This document shows, one piece after another, positions 24,001-32,883 of a stretch of 48,263 nt of DNA (the stretch's first letter is position 1; every line of letters starts with the position of its first letter). The stretch is from Bacteroidia bacterium (GTDB taxonomy: Bacteria; Bacteroidota; Bacteroidia; B-17B0; Aurantibacillaceae). The notes beneath the pieces are model-generated. The model saw only the letters and a list, made by a program, of their open reading frames with translations. It had not been told where the DNA came from and did no database searches. The stretch lies in NCBI GenBank assembly GCA_018000995.1, contig JAGNIU010000024.1, positions 1 through 48,263 of the forward strand, read 5' to 3'. Both the position numbers and the translations under genes were made by a program.

Positions 24001-24738
24001 ATGGAAAACGAGCGCAGAAATTTTTTAAAGAAAAGCGCTTTGCTTGGTTTAGCGGGGTTAGCTTCAAATTTAATTGGCGAAGAAAAACTAAACACCATTC
24101 ATAACTTGATTCAACAAACAAATGATGGTGGAAAATATTCTCTTCCCGCTTTACCATATGCTTATAATGCACTAGAACCTTTTATTGATGAACAAACTAT
24201 GAAAATACATCATGGCAAGCATCATCAGGCTTACGTAGATAAATTAAATGCAGCTTTAACAACTTATAACGGCGATCAAACATTTACAGGATTATTTTCT
24301 CAGGCTTCAAAAATAGATGTGGCATTAAGAAATAATGGCGGCGGACATTACAACCATTCTTTATTTTGGCAACTGATGAAAACTAATCCGAAAGGAGAAA
24401 CCAATTTACCAACGGGAAAATTAGAGAATGCTATTATTGCTGAATTCAACACTTTCGAAATTTTTAAAAAAGAATTTTCAGAAAAAGCATTAAAGGTTTT
24501 TGGAAGCGGTTGGTGTTGGTTAATTGAAACAAATGGAAAATTAAAAATTACAACTACGTCAAATCAAGATAATCCTTTAATGGACTGCGCAACCGATAAA
24601 GGCAAGCCCATTCTTTGTCTGGATGTTTGGGAACACGCCTACTATTTAAAATATCAGAACAAGCGCGTCGATTATATTTCAGGCTGGTGGAATGTAATTA
24701 ACTGGCAACAAGCTGAAAGTCAGTTTATTTCAGAATAA
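24001..24738 (+). CDS. Fe/Mn superoxide dismutase with Tat-like signal peptide
   Basis: 245 aa, about 45 longer than cytosolic SODs because of an N-terminal extension. Residues 4-22 are ERRNFLKKSALLGLAGLAS, a good Tat signal (RRxFLK) with a hydrophobic core. The SOD domain begins at YSLPALPYAYNALEP. Metal ligands are His in MKIHHGKHHQAYV, His in GGGHYNHSLFW, and Asp and His in LDVWEHAYYLKY. It converts superoxide to oxygen and peroxide. Tat export would place it, folded and metal-loaded, in the periplasm. It is in an operon with the biotin carrier gene, 1 bp apart. The metal (Fe or Mn) cannot be told by eye. Confidence 0.93.
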   Translation: MENERRNFLKKSALLGLAGLASNLIGEEKLNTIHNLIQQTNDGGKYSLPALPYAYNALEPFIDEQTMKIHHGKHHQAYVDKLNAALTTYNGDQTFTGLFSQASKIDVALRNNGGGHYNHSLFWQLMKTNPKGETNLPTGKLENAIIAEFNTFEIFKKEFSEKALKVFGSGWCWLIETNGKLKITTTSNQDNPLMDCATDKGKPILCLDVWEHAYYLKYQNKRVDYISGWWNVINWQQAESQFISE

Positions 24739-24862
24739 TTTTCGAGTCTATTTCCCTTTTTCCTTCAGTTAAATCCTTTTATTCTATCGATAAAACAACA
24801 ATAATTAACGTTTAATGATTAATTATTCTCTTTGTTTTTTATTTAATCCGTGAAAAGAAGAC

Positions 24863-24870
24863 TACTTTTG
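24863..24870 (+). promoter_or_regulatory. -7 box (TACTTTTG) of the first tandem paralogue
   Basis: TACTTTTG matches TAnnTTTG, 17 bp before the ATG at 24888. Confidence 0.5.
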
Positions 24871-24887
24871 CAGCCTATTTAAATGGA

Positions 24888-25838
24888 ATGAAGATTTTCA
24901 CCAAAATAACATTTTTACTTTTTATTGCTTTGAGCTCTATTGCTCAAAAAGAAACCCTTAATGTTGGAGGAACTATTTCGAATGAACATAAAGTGGCGAT
25001 GCCTGATGCATTAGTAAGTGTTACAAAAAACGGAAAACCGTTTACTTCTTTTCCAACTTCTTTTAATGGCTCGTATGCTTTGTATTTACCAATGGGCGCC
25101 GAGTTTATTATTTCTGTTTCAAAATCAGGTTTTGCAAAAAAATATTTTACTGTAAGTACACTTGGCGTCTCTGATGAAAGCGCAAAGAAAAAATTCTCTG
25201 TCATGATTGCCGATTTAGAATTAATTGAAACTGTACCGGGTGTTGATTATTCTATTTTCAATCAACCCATGAATAAATATTATTACAATCCTAAAATCGA
25301 TAATTTCGAATTCGATAAAAAATACATGAAGGATATGTTAGCGCAGGTTAATGATTTGAAAATTGCAAAAAAAGAAGCTATTCTCCTTGCTAAATTAAAA
25401 GTTGAACAAGATAAAAAAGATGCTGAGTTAGCTGCGCAAAAAGCTTTACACGACGAACGCCTTGCCGTTGAAAAAGCTAACTTAAAGAACTTGGAAAAAG
25501 AACTTGAAGCAAATAAAAAAATTAAAGCTGAAGAAATCACAAACATCAACCCTTCTACACTTACACAACCAAAACCTTTAGTTAAAGATGTTTTGTTTGT
25601 TAACACAAATTCAAATATCAACGAGCGCATCATTGCTTTAGTAGCGAAATATAAAACGGGTGTTACTGAAGAAATTATTCACGGTACAAACGTTACAATT
25701 ATTCAACGTGTTTTAGTGCGCGATCAAATGGCTTGGGTGTATCACAAAAAAATGTTCAACTGGGGTGGCGTTGCTTGCTTCCGCGATGGACAAGCTATTA
25801 CCGAAAGTATTTTCGAAAGCGAAACCAGAATCTCATAA
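24888..25838 (+). CDS. Secreted carboxypeptidase-regulatory-like/coiled-coil protein, paralogue 1
   Basis: 316 aa. Signal peptide residues 1-19 (LSSIAQ). A beta-sandwich of the CarboxypepD_reg type (about residues 23-95; TLNVGGTISNEHKVAMPDALVSVTKNG and SYALYLPMGAEFIISV). Then YNPKIDNFEFDKKYMKDMLAQV and a Lys/Ala/Glu-rich coiled coil (about 150-215). The C-terminal 80 residues (ERIIALVAKYKTGVTEEII, TIIQRVLVRDQMAWVYHKK and FNWGGVACFRDGQ) form a domain not recognised. The next gene encodes a close paralogue. The architecture suggests an envelope-anchored or adhesin-like protein, but the function is unknown. Confidence 0.85.
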   Translation: MKIFTKITFLLFIALSSIAQKETLNVGGTISNEHKVAMPDALVSVTKNGKPFTSFPTSFNGSYALYLPMGAEFIISVSKSGFAKKYFTVSTLGVSDESAKKKFSVMIADLELIETVPGVDYSIFNQPMNKYYYNPKIDNFEFDKKYMKDMLAQVNDLKIAKKEAILLAKLKVEQDKKDAELAAQKALHDERLAVEKANLKNLEKELEANKKIKAEEITNINPSTLTQPKPLVKDVLFVNTNSNINERIIALVAKYKTGVTEEIIHGTNVTIIQRVLVRDQMAWVYHKKMFNWGGVACFRDGQAITESIFESETRIS

Positions 25839-25869
25839 ATCAATTTGTTCTGTTTGTTTAGTTTATCTA

Positions 25870-25898
25870 ATCCCGCTTAAAAGGCGGGATTTTTATTT
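25870..25898 (+). terminator. Terminator after paralogue 1
   Basis: atcccgc (25870-25876) pairs with gcgggat (25884-25890), followed by ttttattt. Confidence 0.88.
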
Positions 25899-26035
25899 CC
25901 ATATTATTAAGTGATTGATTATCAATCATTTCAAATTACATAAATTTGCGATTTTTGCAAATAATACTTTAAGTAATTAACTCTAATCTGTTAATTATTA
26001 GTCATTTCCACTGTTTTTATAGACGTCATTAGTTA

Positions 26036-26043
26036 TAATTTTG
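26036..26043 (+). promoter_or_regulatory. -7 box (TAATTTTG) of the second tandem paralogue
   Basis: TAATTTTG lies 16 bp before the TTG start at 26060, giving paralogue 2 its own promoter after the terminator of paralogue 1. Confidence 0.5.
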
Positions 26044-26059
26044 CATTGAGGGCAAGCTA

Positions 26060-27097
26060 TTGAAACATATCTTTAACATACTCGTTTTTCTTTGTCTTTC
26101 GTTTGGCATAAACGCGCAAACCGAAACACTTAATATCGGCGGTACAATTTCAGGCGAAGATGATGTAGCCATGCAAGGTGTTCAAGTAACTGTAACAAAA
26201 AACGGACAACTCTTTACTTCATTTCCCACCACCTATAGCGGTGCTTACAATTTATTTTTACCAATGGGTGCTGAATTTGTAGTGAGCATTACTAAAGATG
26301 GTTACGCTAAAAAATATTTTACAGTTAGTACTATGGGTGTTCCCGCCGAAAGCGCAAAGAAAAAATTTGCAGTGATGATTGCCGATTTAGAATTGATTGC
26401 TTTAGTTCCCGGTGTAGATTATTCTGTGTTCAATCAACCGGTAAATAAATATTACTTCAATCCTAAAGCTGATAATTTTGAGTACGATAAAAAATATTTG
26501 AAAGATGTAATTGCTCAAGTTCAAGAATTAAAAAAAGCTAAGAAAGAAGCCATAGCAGCAGCTAAACTCAAAGCAGAACAAGATAAGAAGAATGCAGACC
26601 TCGCTGCAGAGAAAGCATTGCAAGACAAAAAGAATGCTGATTTAGCAACAGAAAAAGCAAAACAAGATGCGCTTTTAGCAGACGAACAAGCGAAGTCGAA
26701 AAAAATGGAAGAGGCTGCTTTAACTAATAAAAAATTACAAGAAGAAAAATCCATCACTTCTACTCCAACTGTTACGCCCACTAAAACAGAAGCGGTTTCA
26801 ACTACTAATCCATCTATTTTAAGTGAGGGCGTACTTGTATTAAAAGATAACACCTTAATCGTTTATCCCAAAAGTAAAAAATTAGTGAACGCCTTAATTT
26901 TAAAATACACAACAGGCGTTACCGAAGAAATTATTACCGGCCCTAATGTGATCATCATTCAACGCATTTTAGTGAGAAACGAAGATGCTTGGGTGTACCA
27001 CAAAAAAACCTTCAACTGGGGCGGGGTTTCCTGCTTCAGGGACGGCGCACCCATAACCGAAGGCGTATTCGAATACGAAACCCGTAAAACTATTTAG
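26060..27097 (+). CDS. Secreted carboxypeptidase-regulatory-like/coiled-coil protein, paralogue 2
   Basis: 345 aa from a TTG start. No in-frame ATG precedes the signal peptide (KHIFNILVFLCLSFGINAQ), which supports TTG as the real start. The same domain order as paralogue 1: regulatory beta-sandwich (TLNIGGTISGEDDVAMQGVQVTVTKNG), YFNPKADNFEYDKKYLKDVIAQV, coiled coil, and the C-terminal VTEEIITGPNVIIIQRILVRNEDAWVYHKK and FNWGGVSCFRDG. The coiled coil is longer here and contains a repeated EQDKKNADLAAEKA/LQDKKNADLATEKA unit, followed by a Thr/Pro linker. The pair arose by tandem duplication. Function unknown. Confidence 0.85.
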   Translation: MKHIFNILVFLCLSFGINAQTETLNIGGTISGEDDVAMQGVQVTVTKNGQLFTSFPTTYSGAYNLFLPMGAEFVVSITKDGYAKKYFTVSTMGVPAESAKKKFAVMIADLELIALVPGVDYSVFNQPVNKYYFNPKADNFEYDKKYLKDVIAQVQELKKAKKEAIAAAKLKAEQDKKNADLAAEKALQDKKNADLATEKAKQDALLADEQAKSKKMEEAALTNKKLQEEKSITSTPTVTPTKTEAVSTTNPSILSEGVLVLKDNTLIVYPKSKKLVNALILKYTTGVTEEIITGPNVIIIQRILVRNEDAWVYHKKTFNWGGVSCFRDGAPITEGVFEYETRKTI

Positions 27098-27118
27098 TGA
27101 TTTGGTTTGTCTATCTAG

Positions 27119-27148
27119 TCCCGCCCATTAAAAAGGCGGGATTTTTTT
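27119..27148 (+). terminator. Terminator after paralogue 2
   Basis: tcccgcc (27119-27125) pairs with ggcggga (27135-27141), followed by seven T. Confidence 0.9.
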
Positions 27149-27167
27149 CTTATTTTTACCCCCTATT

Positions 27168-28931
27168 ATGCTTAGAACAGTTACCTGCGGAGAATTAAGA
27201 ATTACTGATGTAAACAAAGAAGTTACATTATGCGGTTGGGTGCAAAAAAGTCGCGACTTAGGTGGTATGACTTTTATCGATCTACGCGATCGTTATGGTA
27301 TTACCCAATTAACTTTTAATCCTGAATGGGATAAAGATTTAGCATCTAAAGCAACAAGTGTTGGTCGTGAATTTGTTTTGCAAGTTAAGGGAACTGTGAT
27401 TGAACGCTCAAGCAAAAACAAAAATCATCCAACAGGCGAGATCGAAATTAAAGTAAAAGAATTCACTGTTTTAAATTCTGCAATTACTCCACCCTTCACT
27501 ATCGAAGATGAAACTGATGGCGGCGAAGAGTTACGTATGAAATACCGTTATTTAGATTTACGCCGCAGCATTGTGCGCAAAAATTTAGAGTTACGTCACC
27601 GCTTAGCAATTGAAACTCGTAATTATTTAGACAAACAAAATTTCTTAGAGGTAGAAACACCTGTTCTTATTAAATCTACTCCCGAAGGCGCACGCGATTT
27701 TGTGGTGCCAAGTAGAATGAATCAAGGATCTTTTTACGCATTACCGCAAAGTCCGCAAACGTTTAAGCAATTATTAATGGTGGCGGGTTTCGACCGTTAC
27801 TATCAAATTGTAAAATGTTTTAGAGATGAAGATTTGCGCGCCGACAGACAACCCGAGTTTACGCAAATAGATTGCGAGATGAGTTTTATTGAACAAGAAG
27901 ATATTTTAAATACGTTTGAAGGAATGGTAAAACATTTATTCAAAACTGTAAAAAACATTGACATTCCTTCTTTACCACGCATGACGTATGCCGACGCCAT
28001 GAAATATTATGGTAACGATAAACCGGATACACGTTTTGAAATGAAATTTGTGGAGTTGAATGATGTGGTGAAAGGAAAAGAATTTAAAGTGTTTAATGAT
28101 GCTGAATTAGTTGTTGGTATTTGTGCAAAAGGTGCAGCAGATTATACACGTAAACAATTAGATGAGTTAACTGAATTTGTAAAACGTCCGCAAATTGGCG
28201 CTACAGGTTTAGTTTACGCGCGTTACAATACCGACGGAACAATTAAATCATCGGTAGATAAATTTTACAACGAAGAAGAATTAAAAAAATGGGTTGCTGC
28301 ATTTAACGCACAGCCTGGTGACTTAATGTTATTATTAGCTGGCGGTGCAGATAAAACAAGAAAAGCCTTAAGTGAATTACGTTTAGAAATGGGAACCCGT
28401 TTAGGTTTACGCGATAAAAATAAATTCTCTTGTTTGTGGGTAATTGATTTTCCGTTATTAGAATGGAATGAAGGTGATACCAATTTATTAGAATCGTTAC
28501 GCGGGCGTTGGGTAGCGAAACATCATCCATTTACGTCTCCAAAACCTGAAGACATTGCCTTATTAAAAACTTCGCCGGGAGACGTTAGAGCAAATGCATA
28601 CGATGTTGTCATTAACGGTGTTGAAATTGGCGGCGGCAGTATTCGTATTCATGATAAATCATTACAAGCTTTAATGTTTAAGACATTAGGATTTACTGAT
28701 GAAGAAGCGCAAAATCAATTTGGATTTTTAATGAATGCATTTGAATTTGGCGCACCTCCACACGGTGGTATTGCATTAGGCTTCGACCGTTTGTGTTCTT
28801 TATTCGGCGGCGCTGATTCTATCCGTGACTTCATCGCTTTCCCAAAAAATAATTCAGGAAAAGATTTAATGATTGAAAGTCCAAGCCCGATTAGCGAAGA
28901 GCAATTGAAGGAATTGGGAATTAAGATTTAG
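27168..28931 (+). CDS. aspS: Aspartyl-tRNA synthetase
   Basis: 587 aa, bacterial type. The N-terminal OB anticodon-binding domain has [24 protein letters not shown]. Class II motif 2 is [24 protein letters not shown]. The GAD insertion covers about residues 300-400, and motif 3 is [15 protein letters not shown] followed by [11 protein letters not shown]. It charges tRNA-Asp (or also tRNA-Asn if an amidotransferase is present, which cannot be judged here). The last 11 bp overlap the convergent TPR gene. A 33-bp near-copy of its 3' end lies at 32546-32578. The -7-like box is TATTTTTA just upstream. Confidence 0.98.
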   Translation: MLRTVTCGELRITDVNKEVTLCGWVQKSRDLGGMTFIDLRDRYGITQLTFNPEWDKDLASKATSVGREFVLQVKGTVIERSSKNKNHPTGEIEIKVKEFTVLNSAITPPFTIEDETDGGEELRMKYRYLDLRRSIVRKNLELRHRLAIETRNYLDKQNFLEVETPVLIKSTPEGARDFVVPSRMNQGSFYALPQSPQTFKQLLMVAGFDRYYQIVKCFRDEDLRADRQPEFTQIDCEMSFIEQEDILNTFEGMVKHLFKTVKNIDIPSLPRMTYADAMKYYGNDKPDTRFEMKFVELNDVVKGKEFKVFNDAELVVGICAKGAADYTRKQLDELTEFVKRPQIGATGLVYARYNTDGTIKSSVDKFYNEEELKKWVAAFNAQPGDLMLLLAGGADKTRKALSELRLEMGTRLGLRDKNKFSCLWVIDFPLLEWNEGDTNLLESLRGRWVAKHHPFTSPKPEDIALLKTSPGDVRANAYDVVINGVEIGGGSIRIHDKSLQALMFKTLGFTDEEAQNQFGFLMNAFEFGAPPHGGIALGFDRLCSLFGGADSIRDFIAFPKNNSGKDLMIESPSPISEEQLKELGIKI

Positions 28932-28932
28932 T
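28900..28932 (+). repeat. aspS 3'-end direct repeat, copy A (left boundary)
   Basis: The last codons of aspS ([10 protein letters not shown] and stop). It matches copy B at 32546-32578 in the same orientation at 31 of 33 positions. The two differences are in third codon positions (gaa/gat and gga/ggg). Confidence 0.8.
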
Positions 28933-30783
28933 TAATCCGTTTCTGTTAAGAATTCTTGCAATAAATTTTTCTGAAGGCAATAAAGAATTTTGTATTCTCT
29001 TCGCGTAATTTATACTATCCATTACCTCTTTGTTTTTTTCGTGAAGTTTTTCGAAGGCAATATCTACTTCCTTCTTTTGGAGTTCAATAATAATTTTTTG
29101 TTTTTGCGCCACTTTAAAGCGGTTAAAAATAAATCCACCAAAAGCCATCACTAATAATAAACCGCCGTACAACGCAAAACGTTGTGTTTTTTCTTTTACC
29201 AATTGCGAATGTTGAATAGTTAGTTTGGCATCTTTCACTTTTTGCTCCTCAACATTTTTCACACTATCCTGTGCCGCTTTCTTTTCATACAAGTACTGAA
29301 ATTGTTTTTTTACCGTAGCTTTTTTATTCTCCTCAGTAATAACGCTGTCACGCATTCTTAATTCTACTTCATACATCTCGTAAGCTTTTTTGTAATCGTT
29401 TTGCCGGATATAAATATCTTTTAAAACTGATGCCGCCCCTTCTAAATCTTGAGGAAATCCCATCTCCGCAGCAATTCTGTAACCACGTAACGCAAACACT
29501 TGCGCTTCTTTAATTTCTCCTGTCATCAATAAAACTTGAGCCAACGAACTGCATGAACTTCCTAAACCTTCTTTGTCTTTCAACTCTTCTCTTAGTTTTA
29601 ATGCCTTACTCACGTATTCAATAGCTTTAAGTGAATTGCCCATTTTAAAGTAAATGTTCCCAATATTATTCAGTGTAGTTGCAGTGCCGAAGTTATCAGA
29701 AACTTCATGACGTAAAACAAGACTTTTTTGCAAAAAATTAATTGCTTTAATATAATTACCCTGCCTTTGAAAAACCAGAGCCATGTTGTTGTATGAAACG
29801 GCTATTCCCAATTTGTCTTTAATTTCTTCCTTTATTTTCAAACTTTTTGTATGAAACTCCATTGCTTTCTCTAAATCACCTTGATGATAATACAGTAATC
29901 CAATAAAACTTAAAGAAACAGAAACGCCTCTTTTATCTTTCATGGCCTCTCTTATTTTTAAAGTTTTATGATAATATTCCAAGGCCTTTGGGATGTTACC
30001 TTGTCGTTCCAATACATTAGCGATACTATTACCTGAGTTCGCAATACCTTCTGTGTCATTTAATTCTTCACTTATCTTCAAACTTTTTGAAAAGCAATTT
30101 ATTGCTTCATTTATGTTTCCCAGACTATTTTGTGAAACACCAATATTCCCTAACGAAATAGATATGCCTTGTTTATCATTTATTTCTTCCTGTATTTTTA
30201 AAGCTTGGTTATAATAATTAATTGACTTTTCAAAATCACCAACAGAATAATAAATAAGGCCAATGTTATTGTATGTGTTGGAAACACCCGCGCCATCATC
30301 TACTTTTTTTGAGTACGGAAGACTACTTTTAAGATACTCCAAGGCCAAATTTAATTCGCCAATGGTTTGATACGCCATTCCAATATTGTTATAGCCAAAT
30401 GCTATTCCTTCTACATCATCTATTTGCTTGTAAAATTTTAAACCTTTTTTTAGATTCTCAATAGCTTTATCCATTTCATCTGCATTATAAGCAATTAATC
30501 CGAGGCTACTATATGCATCTCCTAAATGCCTTAAATAAAATGTGCGCAAATTACCACTCGAACTAAACGCATTTTTCTGCGCCAGTTCCAAAAGATTATT
30601 TGTATAAAACAAATTATCATCCGAAAATTCTGCCAGAAGGTTTAATACATTACAACGCGTGGTATCATGCTTTGCTTCTTTCAAAACAAGTTTTAAAGAA
30701 TCGATATTTTCACTCTGCGAAAAACACAAGCCGGACAATAATAAAAGTCCTGCTACAAAAAATATGTTTTTTATTCTTTTCAC
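28921..30783 (-). CDS. TPR-repeat membrane protein lacking a phosphatase domain (paralogue B)
   Basis: 620 aa from GTG, signal peptide to residue 23 (LCFSQ). About ten TPR units (residues 75-470) of the 40-residue type NNIGxxYxxxGDxxKAxxYYxxSLKIxEExxDKxG. Then a coiled region, one transmembrane helix ([18 protein letters not shown]), a second coiled coil and [24 protein letters not shown], after which the protein stops. In the homologue at 45028-47076 the same stretch leads into a SpoIIE phosphatase domain. Its last four residues and stop are encoded by the reverse complement of the aspS 3' end. It overlaps the upstream paralogue's stop by 1 bp (TAGTG), so the pair is translationally coupled. 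Confidence 0.88.
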   Translation of the reverse strand: MKRIKNIFFVAGLLLLSGLCFSQSENIDSLKLVLKEAKHDTTRCNVLNLLAEFSDDNLFYTNNLLELAQKNAFSSSGNLRTFYLRHLGDAYSSLGLIAYNADEMDKAIENLKKGLKFYKQIDDVEGIAFGYNNIGMAYQTIGELNLALEYLKSSLPYSKKVDDGAGVSNTYNNIGLIYYSVGDFEKSINYYNQALKIQEEINDKQGISISLGNIGVSQNSLGNINEAINCFSKSLKISEELNDTEGIANSGNSIANVLERQGNIPKALEYYHKTLKIREAMKDKRGVSVSLSFIGLLYYHQGDLEKAMEFHTKSLKIKEEIKDKLGIAVSYNNMALVFQRQGNYIKAINFLQKSLVLRHEVSDNFGTATTLNNIGNIYFKMGNSLKAIEYVSKALKLREELKDKEGLGSSCSSLAQVLLMTGEIKEAQVFALRGYRIAAEMGFPQDLEGAASVLKDIYIRQNDYKKAYEMYEVELRMRDSVITEENKKATVKKQFQYLYEKKAAQDSVKNVEEQKVKDAKLTIQHSQLVKEKTQRFALYGGLLLVMAFGGFIFNRFKVAQKQKIIIELQKKEVDIAFEKLHEKNKEVMDSINYAKRIQNSLLPSEKFIARILNRNGLTKS

Positions 30784-32279
30784 TATTTTTTGTTCTTTTC
30801 TAAAACTTTTGAAATGTATTTTTCGGTCGGCATTAATGAGTTTTGAATTCTTCTTGCATAATTGATACTGTCCATTACTTCTTTATTTTTAGAATGAAGT
30901 TGGTCGTAAGCAAAACCCACCTCTTCTTTTTGCGACTGAATTATCTTTTTTTGTTTTTGCGTTAAACGGAACCTATTAAATACCAAACCACTTCCTGCCA
31001 ACATCAATACTAAACCACCATACAAAGCAAAGCGCTGTGTTTTTTCACTATTTAATTGAGCTTCTTGTGCCACCAATTGGGCATTTTTTACTTTTTGTTC
31101 TTCTGCATGCTTTACACTATCCTGTGCAGCCTGTTTTTCATAAGCGTACTGAAATTGTTTTTTAATGCTTACCTTTTTTGTTTCCTCGTTGTTAATACTA
31201 TCACGCATTTTTATTTCCAACTCATACATTTTAAATGCTTCTTTATTATTGTTTTGCTTGCGGTAAACAAGCTTGAGAACATTTGCAGCTATTTTAATGT
31301 TGCGAGGATATCCTAATTCGAGTGCCGTCGTGTAACTTTTCATAGCGTAAACATAAGCTTCACTAATTAAACCTTGATGCAGTTTTAAGTTAGCAATATT
31401 AGAGGCCGTAAAGACTACATCGGATCCATTCATGATTTCCTCATGAAGAGCCAAAGACTGCTGATAGCAAATTAAAGCTTCTTTGTATTTGTTTTTTTCA
31501 TGATAATTCAAACCAATATTATTTAATACAGTAGCAATTCCAAGTTTATCATTACATGTTTTATACACCTCTAAACTTCTATTATAATATGCTAATGCCT
31601 GATCATTATCTTTTAAATTATCATACGAGCTCCCCAGATTATTTAATGCGGAACCTATGCCTGGCACATCATTAATTTCCTCGCATATTTTCAGACTTCT
31701 CTTATAGCATTCAATTGCTTTATCCACTTCATCCTGACTATCGTAAAGCAATCCCAAATTATTCAACACTGTGGATACTCCAACTTTATTGTCTATCTCC
31801 TCGCTAATCTTTAAACATTTATGATAGCATTCTAAAGACTTAGGTATGTCTCCTAAATGATTATAAACATATCCAATATTATTTAAGGTGTTGGCTACTC
31901 CTAACCTGTCATTAATTTCGTTCTGCAATTCTAAAGCCTTATTGTAATAAACAATGGCTTTATCTGCATCACCTTGGCTATTTGCCAATACGCCAATATT
32001 ATTAAATGCGTATGCTTTTTGTTTAATATAAAAAGTTCTTAATATTTTTGGTGGATTAGATGCAAGAGCGGCATGTGCTAATTTTAGTAATTGATCATTA
32101 AACTTTGGCCATACCTCATCATCCATTTCTGTTTCAATAAGTATAGTTAAAATTGCGCAACGTGTGGTATCGTGCTTTGCGTTTTTAAGGGCAAGTTTAA
32201 GGGAGTCATTATTATATTGCCCGAATAGACCAATACTTATAAAAAGAAAAAGTAATATTTTTTTAAAACAGCTGAACAC
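30783..32279 (-). CDS. TPR-repeat membrane protein lacking a phosphatase domain (paralogue A)
   Basis: 498 aa from GTG. Hydrophobic signal ILLFLFISIGLFGQ, then [18 protein letters not shown], which nearly repeats in the downstream paralogue ([17 protein letters not shown]). About seven TPR units (residues 75-350), then DSVKHAEEQKVKNAQ, a transmembrane helix (YGGLVLMLAGSGLVFNRF) and a coiled coil ending in [32 protein letters not shown] in sense, where the SpoIIE domain would begin. The start is doubtful: the GTG shares its first base with a TTACTTTG box, and no nearby ATG exists. Probable role: protein-protein scaffold or sensor; the partner is unknown. Confidence 0.85.
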   Translation of the reverse strand: MFSCFKKILLFLFISIGLFGQYNNDSLKLALKNAKHDTTRCAILTILIETEMDDEVWPKFNDQLLKLAHAALASNPPKILRTFYIKQKAYAFNNIGVLANSQGDADKAIVYYNKALELQNEINDRLGVANTLNNIGYVYNHLGDIPKSLECYHKCLKISEEIDNKVGVSTVLNNLGLLYDSQDEVDKAIECYKRSLKICEEINDVPGIGSALNNLGSSYDNLKDNDQALAYYNRSLEVYKTCNDKLGIATVLNNIGLNYHEKNKYKEALICYQQSLALHEEIMNGSDVVFTASNIANLKLHQGLISEAYVYAMKSYTTALELGYPRNIKIAANVLKLVYRKQNNNKEAFKMYELEIKMRDSINNEETKKVSIKKQFQYAYEKQAAQDSVKHAEEQKVKNAQLVAQEAQLNSEKTQRFALYGGLVLMLAGSGLVFNRFRLTQKQKKIIQSQKEEVGFAYDQLHSKNKEVMDSINYARRIQNSLMPTEKYISKVLEKNKK

Positions 32280-32381
32280 AAAGTAAACACATAAGTTTCC
32301 TTGTGAAGATAGAAAATATTTTTGTTTTAAATAAGCATGGCTGAATGGGTTGGGATTTAATGTGCTTTCTCTTTTAGACCA

Positions 32382-32529
32382 ATCCCGAAGGGATGCTATT
32401 ATTATAGAAACATGTTATCAAAAAAAATAAAACCCTGAAAGGGTGAAATACACCAAGCCGCTATGTCATCCCTTCGGGATTCTATTTTTTTGTACGGTTT
32501 TTACTACAATCATTTCATCCCTCCGGGAT
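32382..32529. repeat. Four 13-bp micro-palindromes (5-bp arms, 3-nt loop)
   Basis: atcccgaagggat (32382-32394), accctgaaagggt (32432-32444), atcccttcgggat (32468-32480) and atccctccgggat (32517-32529). Spacings are about 50, 36 and 49 bp. The first and third have inverted loops (gaa versus ttc). Confidence 0.75.
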
Positions 32530-32545
32530 TCAAAGCGAATCAAAA

Positions 32546-32578
32546 AGCAATTGAAGGATTTGGGGATTAAGATTTAGT
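32546..32578 (+). pseudogene. Remnant of an aspS 3' end, copy B (right boundary)
   Basis: Reads KQLKDLGIKI and stop, against [10 protein letters not shown] and stop in aspS. It matches copy A (28900-28932) at 31 of 33 bases, and weaker similarity (agcgaa) continues upstream across a short insertion. No other part of aspS is present, so it is a fragment only. Confidence 0.75.
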
Positions 32579-32580
32579 CT

Positions 32581-32880
32581 CTAATTTACCTTAGTGATTT
32601 CATATAGCCCATCAGCTGTTGCGTGACCATGTACCATCATACAATGAATCCGATCACTGAAACAATCCTTACTATTTACAAGAACAGCTTTTACAACCTT
32701 TCCATTCTCGTATTTATCAAGGATGCCCTCGTTACAAATAGTATAATCCAGATTATTTAATCTTAGATATGTTCCTTCGCAACCTCTAATCACAGTCATA
32801 GGCCCCTCTATAATTCGTTCCTTTTTTTTCTTACAAAAAGTAAAAAATAAACTTATAATTATGATTACTAATATGCGCAT
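32581..32880 (-). CDS. Small putative lipoprotein
   Basis: 99 aa. Hydrophobic start and lipobox-like LFFTFC (Cys16), followed by KKKKERI. The mature part is about 83 residues with four Cys (RGCEGTYLRL, YTICNEG, SKDCFSDRIHCMMVHG), probably disulfide-bonded outside the cytoplasm. No family recognised. It begins 3 bp after the aminopeptidase stop and is likely co-transcribed with it. Its stop lies two bases from the aspS remnant. Confidence 0.7.
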   Translation of the reverse strand: MRILVIIIISLFFTFCKKKKERIIEGPMTVIRGCEGTYLRLNNLDYTICNEGILDKYENGKVVKAVLVNSKDCFSDRIHCMMVHGHATADGLYEITKVN

Positions 32881-32883
32881 AAT

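Larger units (their letters stand above)
32280..32580. other. 301-bp gene-free region: micro-palindrome mosaic plus aspS tail copy
   Basis: No coding region of its own was seen. It holds four 13-bp palindromes (32382-32529), A/T-rich stretches and the aspS 3'-end copy (32546-32578), which ends two bases before the stop of the minus-strand lipoprotein gene. Confidence 0.7.

Noticed and set aside
25283..25633. Antisense frames over the coiled coils of the tandem paralogues (also 26521-26853)
   Set aside because: They are reverse readings of Lys/Ala/Glu-rich codons giving Phe/Ser/Leu-rich peptides without signals.
28932..32545. Search for an integrase, transposase or recombinase inside the repeat-bracketed segment
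   Set aside because: Only the two TPR genes fit; no recombinase motif was seen, so the segment is not called a mobile element.
32546..32578. Treating the aspS-tail copy as a second aspS gene
   Set aside because: Only about 11 codons are present with no upstream aspS sequence.
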